A stretch of DNA of 64,000 nucleotides from CAZVON01 sp964628435. Its GTDB lineage: Bacteria; Patescibacteriota; Microgenomatia; Levybacterales; UBA12049. The number at the start of each line of letters is the position of its first letter. Within the stretch, counting starts at the first letter, position 1. A program made the position numbers and the translations under genes. Below the pieces are notes generated by a model. It did no database searches. It saw only the letters and a list, made by a program, of their open reading frames with translations, and had not been told where the DNA came from. Shown one piece after another: positions 8,892-17,422 of this stretch. The stretch is from contig CAZVON010000003.1 of assembly GCA_964628435.1 (NCBI GenBank), forward strand, positions 9,218-73,217, read 5' to 3'.

Positions 8892-10006
8892 TTATCTTCA
8901 AACGCTTTTTCTAAAAAGCTGAATTTATTTCCATAATATTTCTCATAATTAAATTCTTCATTTAGTCTTTCAACACCTTTAACATATGAATCATAATTTT
9001 TCTTTATTTTTTCAACTGCATGAGAAAAAGCAGTGAGATTCCTTTCAATTACCTCACCAGACTGAAATCTTTCGACGTATGGAGCGATGCTTGATGTATT
9101 TGACATTATAACTGGAAGATCCATCTCGGAATATGTCTTCACCTTTCCGGGATCGGCATAATAAATTGTACTTGAATTGTCTATTGTATAAAGCGCTACT
9201 CCAACAAAACAATCTTTAGAAATCTCATTCATATGTTGATCAAAAAAAAAATTATTAGGAAAATAAACCCTTTGGAAGATATTGTAGTTTCTTATTATTT
9301 TTTGATGTTCACGATAAAGATCTTCATCGCAAATGCCGAGTATTTTGAAACTATACCGAGGATTCTTTCTTAAAAATTCATACACTATTTCCAGTCCTAC
9401 GTTTGGCCTAATTACTCCTACAAATAGAATAGTATTTCCAGCCTTATCAATATCTCTTTTTATATGTTTTGATTTTACCCCAAGCATAATAGTCTTGCTG
9501 GTATTTGAGTCGACAATTTTTCCATTCATAATTTTATTTACACCATCTCCCAGATAAATTCTGTATTTTGCTCCTTTGTGATAAAATCTTTTGAGACGTT
9601 CATAAAGCTGCATGGTGAGGTTAATTGGAGGATAATAATCTGCAATATAATACACAAACTCTATCTTGCGGAATAATTTTTGAAAAGTTGTTGCAAACAA
9701 TACATATGGATGTGCAGTAATTACAACAAGTAGCTCGTTTCTTGGAAAATATTTAAAAATAGCAATTATATAGTGGCAATACCATAACAAATAGTATAGA
9801 AAAAAATTGGCCGTCAGGGGAGTTTGTATAGTTTTAACAAGTTTTCCCTTCTCGTAAATTCTTAGAATATTGTCTTTAGTTTGAATTCGAGGCATAAGAA
9901 GAAATACTCCCAATTTTTCGGTATGTTTTACAAAATATTCTTCTGTGTTTCCACACCATTGATGACTTGTATAAAGTAAAATATTTTTATAACGAAAACG
10001 TTTCAT
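8888..10006 (-). CDS. GT-B fold glycosyltransferase (GT4-like)
   Basis: 372 residues. The C-terminal half has the GT-B features NTILFVGVIRPNVGLEIV and YYADPGKVKTYSEMDLPVIM, the equivalent of the SKxxEYxxxGxPVI segment that binds the donor nucleotide. The classical E-x7-E motif is not obvious, so this is a divergent member. The N-terminal half is hydrophobic around 68-110 but not clearly membrane-spanning. It is followed by a GT2 gene with ATGA overlap, and both sit upstream of rfbF. Likely role: adding one sugar to a lipid-linked surface glycan. Confidence 0.72.
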   Translation of the reverse strand: MKRFRYKNILLYTSHQWCGNTEEYFVKHTEKLGVFLLMPRIQTKDNILRIYEKGKLVKTIQTPLTANFFLYYLLWYCHYIIAIFKYFPRNELLVVITAHPYVLFATTFQKLFRKIEFVYYIADYYPPINLTMQLYERLKRFYHKGAKYRIYLGDGVNKIMNGKIVDSNTSKTIMLGVKSKHIKRDIDKAGNTILFVGVIRPNVGLEIVYEFLRKNPRYSFKILGICDEDLYREHQKIIRNYNIFQRVYFPNNFFFDQHMNEISKDCFVGVALYTIDNSSTIYYADPGKVKTYSEMDLPVIMSNTSSIAPYVERFQSGEVIERNLTAFSHAVEKIKKNYDSYVKGVERLNEEFNYEKYYGNKFSFLEKAFEDK

Positions 10007-10023
10007 CTACGAGGGAATGATGA

Positions 10024-11265
10024 TTATAATTTATGCTCCCCATTTTTATCGACATAGTAAGGATAAGGCATTATAAAAAGCATCTTGCCACCCTCTTGGA
10101 TATATTCTTTTTCTCGATCCAGAATCTCCGTTTTGAAATTCCAAGGAATTACAAAAATACAATCCGGATTTTTTCTTCTCGCTTCTTCTTCAGGAATTAA
10201 TTCAATGTCGGCACCTAAAGTCCTAAGACCATATTTGATTGGATTTCTTTCACTGATATAAGGAAGCATTTTTTTATCTATTCCACAAATTTGCAATAAA
10301 ACATTTCCTTTTGTTGATGCTCCCAACCCTATTACCAGACCTTTTTGTTGCCTAATATAGTTCTTTACTTTCTGCGCGCTTAACTCGATGAGTTTTGAGA
10401 ATGTATCGTACGTGTCTGGATTTTCTAATTGCAATACTTTCTCTTTTAAAAGAAGATACTTTAGGTTATCAGATTTTGTTCTTTTTGCCTCTTTATGCGC
10501 AGCATATATCCGAAGACTTCCTCCATTAACTGCATTTGTTGATGCATCAAAAACGCTTAATCCATTTTTTCCCAGAAGATATGACAATGTTTTTAATGAA
10601 TAATATTCTAAATGCTCGTGACAAATATCATAAAAATTCATGTCGCGAATCGTATCGTAGAGATAACTTACCTGTATACAAACTATGCCATCTCTCTCTA
10701 AAAGTCTTTTTAGTTGTTGGACAGACTCGTTGGGATTGTCAAGGTCATAAAACATTGCCGTAGAAGTAATTATTTTAAATTTCCTTCCTTCTAGTTTTGG
10801 GCTTGGGAAGTAGTCGTTCACTATTATGATCGATTCATCTAAATGACTCCAGTCAATATTTCCTGCTGGATCAATACCAAATCTTTTCACTGTATTGGGA
10901 TAAAATGTCAGCATTAATCCATCGTTGCAACCTACATCTAGTACCGAATCGCCGTCATTAATATTTACTCTCTTCATTACTTCCTCCACAACATCTCTCA
11001 AATCTCTGTTCATAGTATTGGAGATATTTGATCGGTAGAAGTAATTATCATATAACAAATCTGGATTTACTGTTTCTAATAACTGGGCTAACCCACATTT
11101 TCGACATAGGATGAGTGTCATTGGAATTTTTATTTTTGCTTTTGGATTGTTTTTGTTTGTCTCAACAAAAGTAGAAGCTATAAACTGAGGTTTAATTTTT
11201 ACTACTGGGGTCAACTTTCTTGATTTACATACACGACACTGAGTAATTTTCTTATAGTTATTCAT
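10024..11265 (-). CDS. SAM-dependent sugar C-methyltransferase, copy 2 (divergent)
   Basis: 413 residues from the ATG at 11265; a longer in-frame reading to 11304 exists, but this ATG has a GGAA stretch 6 nt before it and begins right before the zinc domain. Cys10/Cys13 and Cys54/Cys57 form the N-terminal metal site, VLDVGCNDG (about 108-116) is the SAM motif, CHEHLEYYS replaces YHEH, and GLGASTKGN replaces GAPAKGN. It is more distant from copies 1 and 3 than they are from each other, so it probably works on a different sugar nucleotide. The C-terminal tail PYPYYVDKNGEHKL is unlike the other two copies. Confidence 0.82.
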   Translation of the reverse strand: MNNYKKITQCRVCKSRKLTPVVKIKPQFIASTFVETNKNNPKAKIKIPMTLILCRKCGLAQLLETVNPDLLYDNYFYRSNISNTMNRDLRDVVEEVMKRVNINDGDSVLDVGCNDGLMLTFYPNTVKRFGIDPAGNIDWSHLDESIIIVNDYFPSPKLEGRKFKIITSTAMFYDLDNPNESVQQLKRLLERDGIVCIQVSYLYDTIRDMNFYDICHEHLEYYSLKTLSYLLGKNGLSVFDASTNAVNGGSLRIYAAHKEAKRTKSDNLKYLLLKEKVLQLENPDTYDTFSKLIELSAQKVKNYIRQQKGLVIGLGASTKGNVLLQICGIDKKMLPYISERNPIKYGLRTLGADIELIPEEEARRKNPDCIFVIPWNFKTEILDREKEYIQEGGKMLFIMPYPYYVDKNGEHKL

Positions 11266-11319
11266 ATATTTCCACATTTTATGAAAATTGCATAAAAAAC
11301 ACAAGAGGGGAATAAGTTA

Positions 11320-12288
11320 CTATTTGCTGGCTACAATATATGTCCATTCTGCGGTAAAAGTTTTTTTGTTTGAAAATGGATTTTTATTTTTCAGTTCTTC
11401 GAATAATTTTTTTGCCGAATCAGAAATAAGATTATCTCTGTCTTTTTCTTCTCTTGGAGTGGGCTCTTTTCCTCCAATTTCAGGCAATATGCCCGCTTGT
11501 AATCTTCTGACTTTTAAGAAGTTAAACCAATCATCGTATCGGACTTTTATTCGTTTAAATGATATCTTCGGATTTTTAAAACCCACAGCTTTTAATTCGT
11601 TAAGATAAAACTCAACTGGTCGTGGATTAGGAAAGACAATTTTTCTTTGAGGTGTGTTTATCTTAATCTTCTGATCTAATTTCTTTCTATAGTTTTCTAA
11701 TTTAGCGTCTTTTCTTATCTTTTGGATTGCAATATCATGTACTCTTATTACACTATCATCGATCATCATAAGTCCTTTTTCTCTGCCTCCACGAATAATA
11801 TTCCCGCTCTGAAAAGCAAAAACTCCTTCTGGTTTTAATGTAGAGTAAATCCCTTTAAATGCTCTTCTTACATCTGGAATTAAATGAACTGTATTTGCGC
11901 AAATCACCATGTCCGCAACTTGATTACCTATTACCTCATGTAACATCTCATAATTATCTTTAACTTTTTTTAAAACAAAAAATGCAACATTTTTCTTTTG
12001 GTGAAGGATTTCATACGATTTCCCAAGCCAGGATGGTGAGTTATCTGTTAACCATAAAGTAAAATCTTTTTTAATTTCTTTCAGAAAGTACAAAGCCGAT
12101 GCCCCAGTTCCCGCTCCAAAATCAACAACAATACTTCCTTTTTTTATATTTTTTCGAGTAGTACTTATTAATACAGCTATGTTGTCAACATGCCAAGAGG
12201 CTTTCACTACTGCGTCGTGATATTGGGAAGCACCTTGCGAAGTAGGTCTATCTGGTATCCATGAAGAAATAATAGGTTTTTTATCCAT
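11320..12288 (-). CDS. Class I SAM-dependent methyltransferase
   Basis: 322 residues from the ATG at 12288; a TTG-initiated reading to 12333 is open but less likely. Motif I is VVDFGAGTGASAL (about 55-67), followed by LTDNSPSW (motif II region) and ICANTVHLIPD, the post-II region of ubiE-like methyltransferases. The C-terminal part (PRPVEFYLNELKAVGFKNPKISFKR) is not typical of a known group. The substrate is not predictable; a small molecule or glycan is plausible given the neighbours. It lies directly downstream of coaBC on the same strand, with about 45 bp between them that may carry a promoter. Confidence 0.72.
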   Translation of the reverse strand: MDKKPIISSWIPDRPTSQGASQYHDAVVKASWHVDNIAVLISTTRKNIKKGSIVVDFGAGTGASALYFLKEIKKDFTLWLTDNSPSWLGKSYEILHQKKNVAFFVLKKVKDNYEMLHEVIGNQVADMVICANTVHLIPDVRRAFKGIYSTLKPEGVFAFQSGNIIRGGREKGLMMIDDSVIRVHDIAIQKIRKDAKLENYRKKLDQKIKINTPQRKIVFPNPRPVEFYLNELKAVGFKNPKISFKRIKVRYDDWFNFLKVRRLQAGILPEIGGKEPTPREEKDRDNLISDSAKKLFEELKNKNPFSNKKTFTAEWTYIVASK

Positions 12289-12301
12289 AGAATTAATAGC
12301 A

Positions 12302-12333
12302 ATTATATTACTACACAAAACAAATTCGTGCAA
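12302..12333 (-). promoter_or_regulatory. Candidate promoter upstream of the class I methyltransferase
   Basis: On the minus strand TTGCAC is followed after 17 nt by TAATATAAT, which contains two overlapping -10-like hexamers. The downstream ATG is 13 nt away. It starts right after the coaBC stop codon. Weak evidence, as AT-rich sequence gives such matches by chance. Confidence 0.35.
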
Positions 12334-13562
12334 TTATAGATTTTTCGATACGAAATCAAGTAAGAGTCGAGCTACTTCTCGTTTTGGGCGAAGAGAAATT
12401 TTTTCTATCTTTTTGTTTTTAGACACCAAAATAACTTCATTAAAATCTGAACCAAAACCACTATCATTCCTACTCACGTCATTGGCAACAATAATATCAG
12501 ATTGTGAGCTTATCAGTCTATTATATGATGTCTCTATGAGTTTTTTTTCGTTTAGTCCATACTCTGCCTTAAACCCAACAAGAAACGTCTTTGGATTTAA
12601 AAGTTTTATTTGATCAATTATTTTTTTTCTAGGTTTTAATGAAATTTTTCTTGTTTTCTCACTTGAAATTTTTCCGTTTGTTCTGTTGACTACATAAAAA
12701 TCCGATACTGCCGCAACATGAAAAAAAATATCACAAGAAGAAATATTTTTTTTAATGAGCTCTAACAATTCATCCGCTGTTTCGTAAGTATATTCTTCTA
12801 TTGCATAACGGGAGGAAACAGAATTTTTTGATCGCAATAATAAAACATCTGCTCCTTGCAAATAGCATTCCTCTGCTATCGCGACTCCCATTTTTCCAGA
12901 ACTTTTATTTGAGATATACCTAACCTCATCCAGTTTTTCTATTGTTCCTCTGGATGTAACGATAATTTTTTCCCCAGAAAATCTTATGGTTTTTTTTAAA
13001 TTTTTTATGATTTCTTGTTTAATAATAGAAATGTTTTCAAGTCGTCCTTTTCCTTTATACCCGCACGCCAACATCCCTTCTACCGGCTCGAGAATCTGAT
13101 AACTCAAAGATTTCAGCTTTGCTATGTTGTTTTGAACAACAGTATTATTCCACATGTTTACGTTCATTGACGGACAAATGAGAATTGGAGCAGTTGTAGC
13201 TAAAGCAGTTGTTGTTAAAAAATCNNNNNNNNNNAATCATCTGCAATTCCATTGGCAATTTTACCAATAACATTTGCAGTTGCAGGAACAATTACCATAA
13301 GATCTGCTGTGTCTGCAAGCTGTATATGGTCAACGCTGCGGTTTTTAAGAATATTTTTGTAATTAAAACCTTTTTCAAAGAGCTCGCTATATATTTTATT
13401 GCCGGACGCCTTTTCAAATTCTTTTGAAGAAACCATCTTACCAGCACTTTGTGTCATAACTACAAAAATCTTAATGTTTTCTTTTTTAAGCTCCCGTATA
13501 AGTTCAAGGGCTTTGTACGCAGCTATTCCACTACTTACTCCCACCAAAACCGTCTTTTTCAT
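12334..13562 (-). CDS. coaBC: Bifunctional phosphopantothenoylcysteine decarboxylase / phosphopantothenate-cysteine ligase (interrupted by assembly gap)
   Basis: CoaC half: KTVLVGVSSGIAAYK (flavin site), the active-site His in VDHIQLADTAD, VPATANVIGKIANGIADD, ICPSMNVNMW with the conserved Asn, and the Cys in LACGYKGKGRL. CoaB half: TSRGTIEKLDEVRYISNKSSG, HVAAVSDF and LVGFKAE. A 10-N gap at 13225-13234 splits the CoaC half, but both flanks share aatc; merging them gives GIADDFLTTTALATTAPILI and one frame of 404 residues, the family length. The enzyme makes 4-phosphopantetheine for CoA, which fits the CoA-dependent thiolase gene encoded divergently. Start: ATG 13562, with TATAAT 7 nt upstream. 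Confidence 0.9.
13225..13234. other. Assembly gap (10 N) inside coaBC
   Basis: Ten Ns flanked on both sides by aatc. Removing the Ns and one copy joins the two halves of coaBC in frame with family-consistent residues. Confidence 0.95.
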
Positions 13563-13569
13563 GATTTGT

Positions 13570-13575
13570 ATTATA
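13570..13575 (-). promoter_or_regulatory. Candidate -10 box for coaBC (leaderless)
   Basis: A perfect TATAAT on the minus strand, 7 nt before the coaBC ATG at 13562. There is no Shine-Dalgarno site and no convincing -35. It sits in the 81-bp divergent spacer with the promoter of the acyltransferase operon. Confidence 0.45.
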
Positions 13576-13603
13576 TCATCATTCAAATTAGCCTCATTTT
13601 ACT

Positions 13604-13632
13604 TTGACTTCGTAGCTAAAATTGTGTAAAAT
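13604..13632 (+). promoter_or_regulatory. Promoter of the acyltransferase-thiolase operon
   Basis: TTGACT (13604-13609), a 17-nt spacer and TAAAAT (13627-13632), 11 nt before the ATG at 13644. This is the best sigma-70-like promoter in the window; the expected transcription start leaves a leader of only a few nucleotides. Confidence 0.6.
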
Positions 13633-13643
13633 AAAGATTAATC

Positions 13644-14324
13644 ATGAATATACTTCTCTCCCTGCTGTACCACACCCACATGACATTTCGTAAGATCAAC
13701 TGGTTTTTATATAAAAACAAAGTAACCTTTAGGGGTTATGCCCATCTTAACTGGGGAACCCTTATTCTTGGAATGAGCAACAAAGATCAGGTTATCATTG
13801 GAAAAGGAGCAGATATTAACGGAAGACTCACCGTTGGTAAAAAAGGAAAAATTGTTTTGGGAGACTATGTTTTGACTGGTCCTCGTTCAATGATACAGTC
13901 ATTGGACAACGTTGAAGTGGGCAGGTTTACCTATATAGGACCGGATGTACTCATTATGGATAGTAATCATCATTCAATCTATGCAAAATACCGCATGATA
14001 GATGTTTTAGGAGTCGAAAAAGGAATTAGCGGTACCCACGCGATAACACAACCTATTAAAATTGGTAATCATGTCTGGATAGGAAGAAATGCCATGATTT
14101 TCAAGGGGGTTACTGTGGGAGACCGGTCCATAATAGCAGCGGGCGCTATAGTTACTCATGATGTACCGGAAGATGTTATAGTCGCAGGTGCTCCTGCAAG
14201 AGTGGTTAAAAAAATTGATCAAGAAAAAATAAATCCCGATGAAGCATTAAATGTCGACGAACTGTTAAAGCTCAGTGGGAAAGAAATGCTAGAAAGAGTG
14301 GAAAAAAAGCTCGTTGCCAAATGA
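13644..14324 (+). CDS. Left-handed beta-helix (hexapeptide repeat) acyltransferase
   Basis: 226 residues. From about residue 40 it shows imperfect hexapeptide repeats (VIIGKGADI, VGKKGKIVLGDYV, VEVGRFTYIGPDV) and a loop MDSNHHSIY that supplies the catalytic His in this class. The C-terminal block is IKIGNHVWIGRNAMIFKGV...GAPARVVKKI, typical of the maltose/galactoside O-acetyltransferase and CatB/WbbJ group. Such trimeric enzymes move an acyl group from acyl-CoA to a sugar hydroxyl or amine. The stop overlaps the thiolase ATG (ATGA), and thiolase and ketoreductase follow. The acyl group may therefore be acetyl or a 3-hydroxyacyl made by its neighbours; this is inference. Confidence 0.85.
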   Translation: MNILLSLLYHTHMTFRKINWFLYKNKVTFRGYAHLNWGTLILGMSNKDQVIIGKGADINGRLTVGKKGKIVLGDYVLTGPRSMIQSLDNVEVGRFTYIGPDVLIMDSNHHSIYAKYRMIDVLGVEKGISGTHAITQPIKIGNHVWIGRNAMIFKGVTVGDRSIIAAGAIVTHDVPEDVIVAGAPARVVKKIDQEKINPDEALNVDELLKLSGKEMLERVEKKLVAK

Positions 14325-15502
14325 AAAACGCCGTATATATCCTAGACGCGAAACGTACGCCGGTGGGAAAATACGGCGGGAGCTTACTCCATACTCCCGC
14401 AACCGACCTTGCTGCTATTGTTATTCAATCGCTCCTTAAGAGTAGTCCTGCTATCTCAAAAAATATTGACGAAATTATAATAGGCAACGTTCTTTCTGCG
14501 GGATTAGGACAAAACCCGGCCAGAATTGCTGCCATAAAAAGCGGTCTTAATAAAAAAATTCCTGCTTATATTGTAAATAAAGTATGTGGATCCGGATTGC
14601 AAAGCATAATTATAGGCACATACCAAATCCAAAGCGGCAACGCACAATTGATTCTTGCGGGCGGAATGGAAAATATGAGCCGCGCTCCTTATCTTGTGGA
14701 AAATCACCGATTTGGCGCAAAGCTAGGTCATCATACTCTTAAAGATTCAATGATGTATGATGGACTTTTTTGTAGCTTAATTGGAGAATCTATGGGCGTA
14801 ACTGCTGAAAATATTGCCAAAAAATATAAGATTTCCCGTAAAAACCAGGATGAATATGCTCTTAATAGTCACAAAAAGGCACTATCGGCAAAAAAGAACG
14901 GCATATTTAAAGAAGAAATAGTTCCGGTAACAATAAAAAATGGAAAAGAGACTATTTCTTTCTTAAACGACGAGCAACCACGAGAAAATACCAGTATAGA
15001 AGCATTAGGGAAATTAGATCCTGTATTCAAACAAAATGGCACGGTAACTGCGGGCAATTCTTCTTCCCTCAATGACGCAGCAAGCGCAATACTTATTGCA
15101 TCCGAACAATTCATAAAAAAACATACGCTTAAACCAATGGCTAAAATTATAAGCTTCTCATCCGTAGGACTTGATCCGGCGTATATGGGCCTCGGTGCGT
15201 ATTATGCTGCAAAAAAAGCATTATCAGATGCTCACCTTAATCCCCGCGATATTGATTTATGGGAAATAAATGAAGCATTTGCAAGCCAAACCCTTGCGGT
15301 ATTACAATTACTACGGATAACAGAAGAAAAAGTTAACGTCCATGGGGGTGCTTTGGCATTAGGTCATCCAATTGGAGCAAGTGGCAGTAGAATTCTTACA
15401 ACCTTGATCCATGAGCTTAAAAGAAGAAAAGGAAAATATGGAGTAGCAACGCTTTGCATAGGTGGAGGACAGGGTGTTGCAATGGTTATTGAAAATATAT
15501 GA
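14321..15502 (+). CDS. Acetyl-CoA C-acetyltransferase (thiolase)
   Basis: 393 residues, the standard length of biosynthetic thiolases. All catalytic residues are present: Cys89 in NKVCGSGLQS, the NEAFA loop, His349 in GHPIGASGS and Cys379 in CIGGGQG. It condenses two acetyl-CoA to acetoacetyl-CoA or runs in reverse. A thiolase is unexpected in a reduced CPR-type genome without fatty-acid metabolism. It is translationally coupled to the acyltransferase upstream, and a FabG/PhaB-like reductase follows 42 bp later. Together they could supply 3-hydroxybutyryl-CoA for glycan acylation. Confidence 0.92.
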   Translation: MKNAVYILDAKRTPVGKYGGSLLHTPATDLAAIVIQSLLKSSPAISKNIDEIIIGNVLSAGLGQNPARIAAIKSGLNKKIPAYIVNKVCGSGLQSIIIGTYQIQSGNAQLILAGGMENMSRAPYLVENHRFGAKLGHHTLKDSMMYDGLFCSLIGESMGVTAENIAKKYKISRKNQDEYALNSHKKALSAKKNGIFKEEIVPVTIKNGKETISFLNDEQPRENTSIEALGKLDPVFKQNGTVTAGNSSSLNDAASAILIASEQFIKKHTLKPMAKIISFSSVGLDPAYMGLGAYYAAKKALSDAHLNPRDIDLWEINEAFASQTLAVLQLLRITEEKVNVHGGALALGHPIGASGSRILTTLIHELKRRKGKYGVATLCIGGGQGVAMVIENI

Positions 15503-15525
15503 CCCGTTCGACAAGCTCAGGGTCA
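15500..15525. repeat. REP-like imperfect palindrome (TTCGACAAGCTCAGG type)
   Basis: GACCC and GGGTC flank the core TTCGACAAGCTCA. From memory, this core resembles a short intergenic repeat seen in many unrelated bacteria. It begins at the thiolase stop codon, fills most of the 42-bp space before the reductase gene and is GC-richer than its surroundings. I saw no second copy in the window. Confidence 0.55.
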
Positions 15526-15532
15526 TAGTGAG

Positions 15533-15538
15533 TATAAT
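15533..15538 (+). promoter_or_regulatory. Candidate -10 box for the ketoreductase gene (leaderless)
   Basis: TATAAT, 6 nt before the ATG at 15545 and directly after the REP-like palindrome. TCGACA within the palindrome is 19 nt upstream and could act as a poor -35. Confidence 0.4.
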
Positions 15539-15544
15539 CGAACT

Positions 15545-16285
15545 ATGAAATTAAAAGGAAAAATAGCATTTATTACCGGTTCAACAAGGGGAATTGGAAA
15601 GACAATAGCAAAAGAGTTAGCTCTTTGTGGCGCAACCGTACTACTGCATGGAACCACTAAAACCCATGAATCGGAGAAAACATACAATGAAATAATTGAA
15701 ATATCTCCAAATACCCGCATTTATTTTGGCCATATAGAAAATCCTCACGAAGTTAATGATATGGTCAGTGATATTCAAAAAAAGCATAAACATCTTGATA
15801 TTTTGGTAAATAATGCCGGTATCGCCAAGAGCAGCACGATTACCAATATGACGAATGACGATTGGGAAAAAGTACTTGCAGTAAATGTTTCCGGGACATT
15901 TTTTGTAACAAAAGCCTTTCTTCCGCTTCTTCTTAAGTCCCAAGAAGGGAGAATAATCAACATGTCTTCCGTATATGGGCAAACCGGTGAGTTTGGCCAA
16001 ATTAATTACTCTACATCAAAAGCAGCTGTTATTGGATTTACCAAAGCCCTCTCCAAAGAACTCGCAAAAGACAAAATAACCGTAAACGCTGTTTGTCCCG
16101 GACTTATTGATACTGGTCTTATCAATGATATTCCAGAAAAGTATTTATCAAAACGCATAGAGATAATACCTCTTCGAAGAGTTGGCAAAAAAGAAGAAGT
16201 CGCAAAACTCGTTGCGTTTTTATCCTCGGAAGACGCTGCCTATATTACCGGTCAGGCCATAGGAATTAATGGAGGAATGTATTAA
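15545..16285 (+). CDS. Classical SDR, 3-oxoacyl reductase-like (FabG/PhaB type)
   Basis: 246 residues, the usual FabG length. TGSTRGIG (11-18) binds the cofactor, NNAG lies at 89-92, and the catalytic set is Ser142, Tyr155 and Lys159 (YSTSK). The C-terminus has AVCPGLIDT and the typical end ITGQAIGINGGMY. The next door thiolase suggests reduction of acetoacetyl-CoA to 3-hydroxybutyryl-CoA; reduction of a keto-sugar or another ketone is the alternative. Its last 17 bp overlap the start of the next glycosyltransferase. It has no ribosome binding site but a TATAAT 6 nt before the start. Confidence 0.85.
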   Translation: MKLKGKIAFITGSTRGIGKTIAKELALCGATVLLHGTTKTHESEKTYNEIIEISPNTRIYFGHIENPHEVNDMVSDIQKKHKHLDILVNNAGIAKSSTITNMTNDDWEKVLAVNVSGTFFVTKAFLPLLLKSQEGRIINMSSVYGQTGEFGQINYSTSKAAVIGFTKALSKELAKDKITVNAVCPGLIDTGLINDIPEKYLSKRIEIIPLRRVGKKEEVAKLVAFLSSEDAAYITGQAIGINGGMY

Positions 16286-17420
16286 AAATATTTCTTCACA
16301 TTCATTTTTGCTCCTTGCTCACTATGCAACTTTTGCATATCAGGATTTATTGTTTGAATACCTAACGGAAAACAAGGCAAAAAAAGTTACAAAAATGAAT
16401 TTTCCGCTGCCGGAATTACCTTACTTAAAACACCTGGAAATTACCGAAACACAAAATGGAAAACAAGTAAAAAAAGTAAAAATCTTCTCTTTGCATCAAC
16501 CTGTTTTATTAGCATATACATTCCAATCGTTACAGCTTATTTTTCTTATATTATTTTCCGCAAAAAAATACGATCTTATTATTGCCGAAGATTCTTTAAT
16601 GGCATTTCTATCCATACTTCTAAGATTTTTTGGGAGGTGTAAAAAAATAATTTTTTATTCTCATGGAGTAGACAAACAAAGATTTTCTTTCCCGCTCTTT
16701 AATTGGTTCTATCAACAACTGGATACATTCTCATCCACCAACAGCGATTTTAACTGGTTTCTTAATAGAAATTTCTACAAGATTAGAGAAGATCAAGGAA
16801 TTCCCAGAAAAAGACTCTTCTGGATTCCAGCATCAGTACCGATTAAGTCTTTGAAAAGAAAAGAAAATGTATTTAACCACACAATAGTGTTTCTTGGCGT
16901 AGTAAACAAAAAAAACGGAGCTCATGTTTTTTGCGACATTGTAAAAGAAATAAAAACAACAATACCGGACATTCGGTTGGATATTATTGGAAATGGAGAT
17001 CTTCTGCAAACTTTAAAGAAACAAATCGCTCACTACGCACTGGAAGAAAATATTAGATTACTAGGCCTAAAAGAATTTAAGGATTTTTCGCAGATATTAA
17101 CGGAGTATACCATAGGAATCGCTCCCTACGAAGACAAATTCGACACTCTTACCGCAACGAGTGACTCAATGAAAATGCGAGTTTATTTAGCCGCAGGATT
17201 GCCTGTTATCATCACAAAGGGCTTTATTTTTTCGAAAGAAATAGATGAAAATAAAGTAGGTTTTGCTGTGGATTTTAAGGCAGAAAAATTTGCACAAGCA
17301 GTAAGTAGTATCCTTAATAATCAACAACTTGCGGAAAATCTTAGAAAAAGGGCATTAGAATATTCAAAAGAAACCGATGTTCACGCTATCTATGACAAAA
17401 CCTTTTCTTCAATTTTATAG
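16269..17420 (+). CDS. GT-B fold glycosyltransferase (GT4-like)
   Basis: 383 residues. The C-terminal Rossmann half contains TIVFLGVVNKKNGAHVF, LDIIGNGDLLQTLKK, ENIRLLGLKEFKDF, GIAPYED and SDSMKMRVYLAAGLPVI, all typical GT4 landmarks, although the E-x7-E motif is not clear. The N-terminal half has a hydrophobic stretch near 85-115. The ATG overlaps the end of the SDR gene by 17 bp, making this the last gene of the acyltransferase-thiolase-reductase operon. It probably adds the sugar that is acylated or made by this operon; the donor is unknown. It converges with the aminotransferase gene 2 bp away. Confidence 0.8.
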   Translation: MEECIKNISSHSFLLLAHYATFAYQDLLFEYLTENKAKKVTKMNFPLPELPYLKHLEITETQNGKQVKKVKIFSLHQPVLLAYTFQSLQLIFLILFSAKKYDLIIAEDSLMAFLSILLRFFGRCKKIIFYSHGVDKQRFSFPLFNWFYQQLDTFSSTNSDFNWFLNRNFYKIREDQGIPRKRLFWIPASVPIKSLKRKENVFNHTIVFLGVVNKKNGAHVFCDIVKEIKTTIPDIRLDIIGNGDLLQTLKKQIAHYALEENIRLLGLKEFKDFSQILTEYTIGIAPYEDKFDTLTATSDSMKMRVYLAAGLPVIITKGFIFSKEIDENKVGFAVDFKAEKFAQAVSSILNNQQLAENLRKRALEYSKETDVHAIYDKTFSSIL

Positions 17421-17422
17421 AA

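Noticed and set aside
17421..17422. Rho-independent terminators at convergent gene ends (17.4, 27.1, 53.0, 63.2 kb)
   Set aside because: No GC-rich hairpin with a T tract is visible; genes converge within 2-19 bp or overlap.
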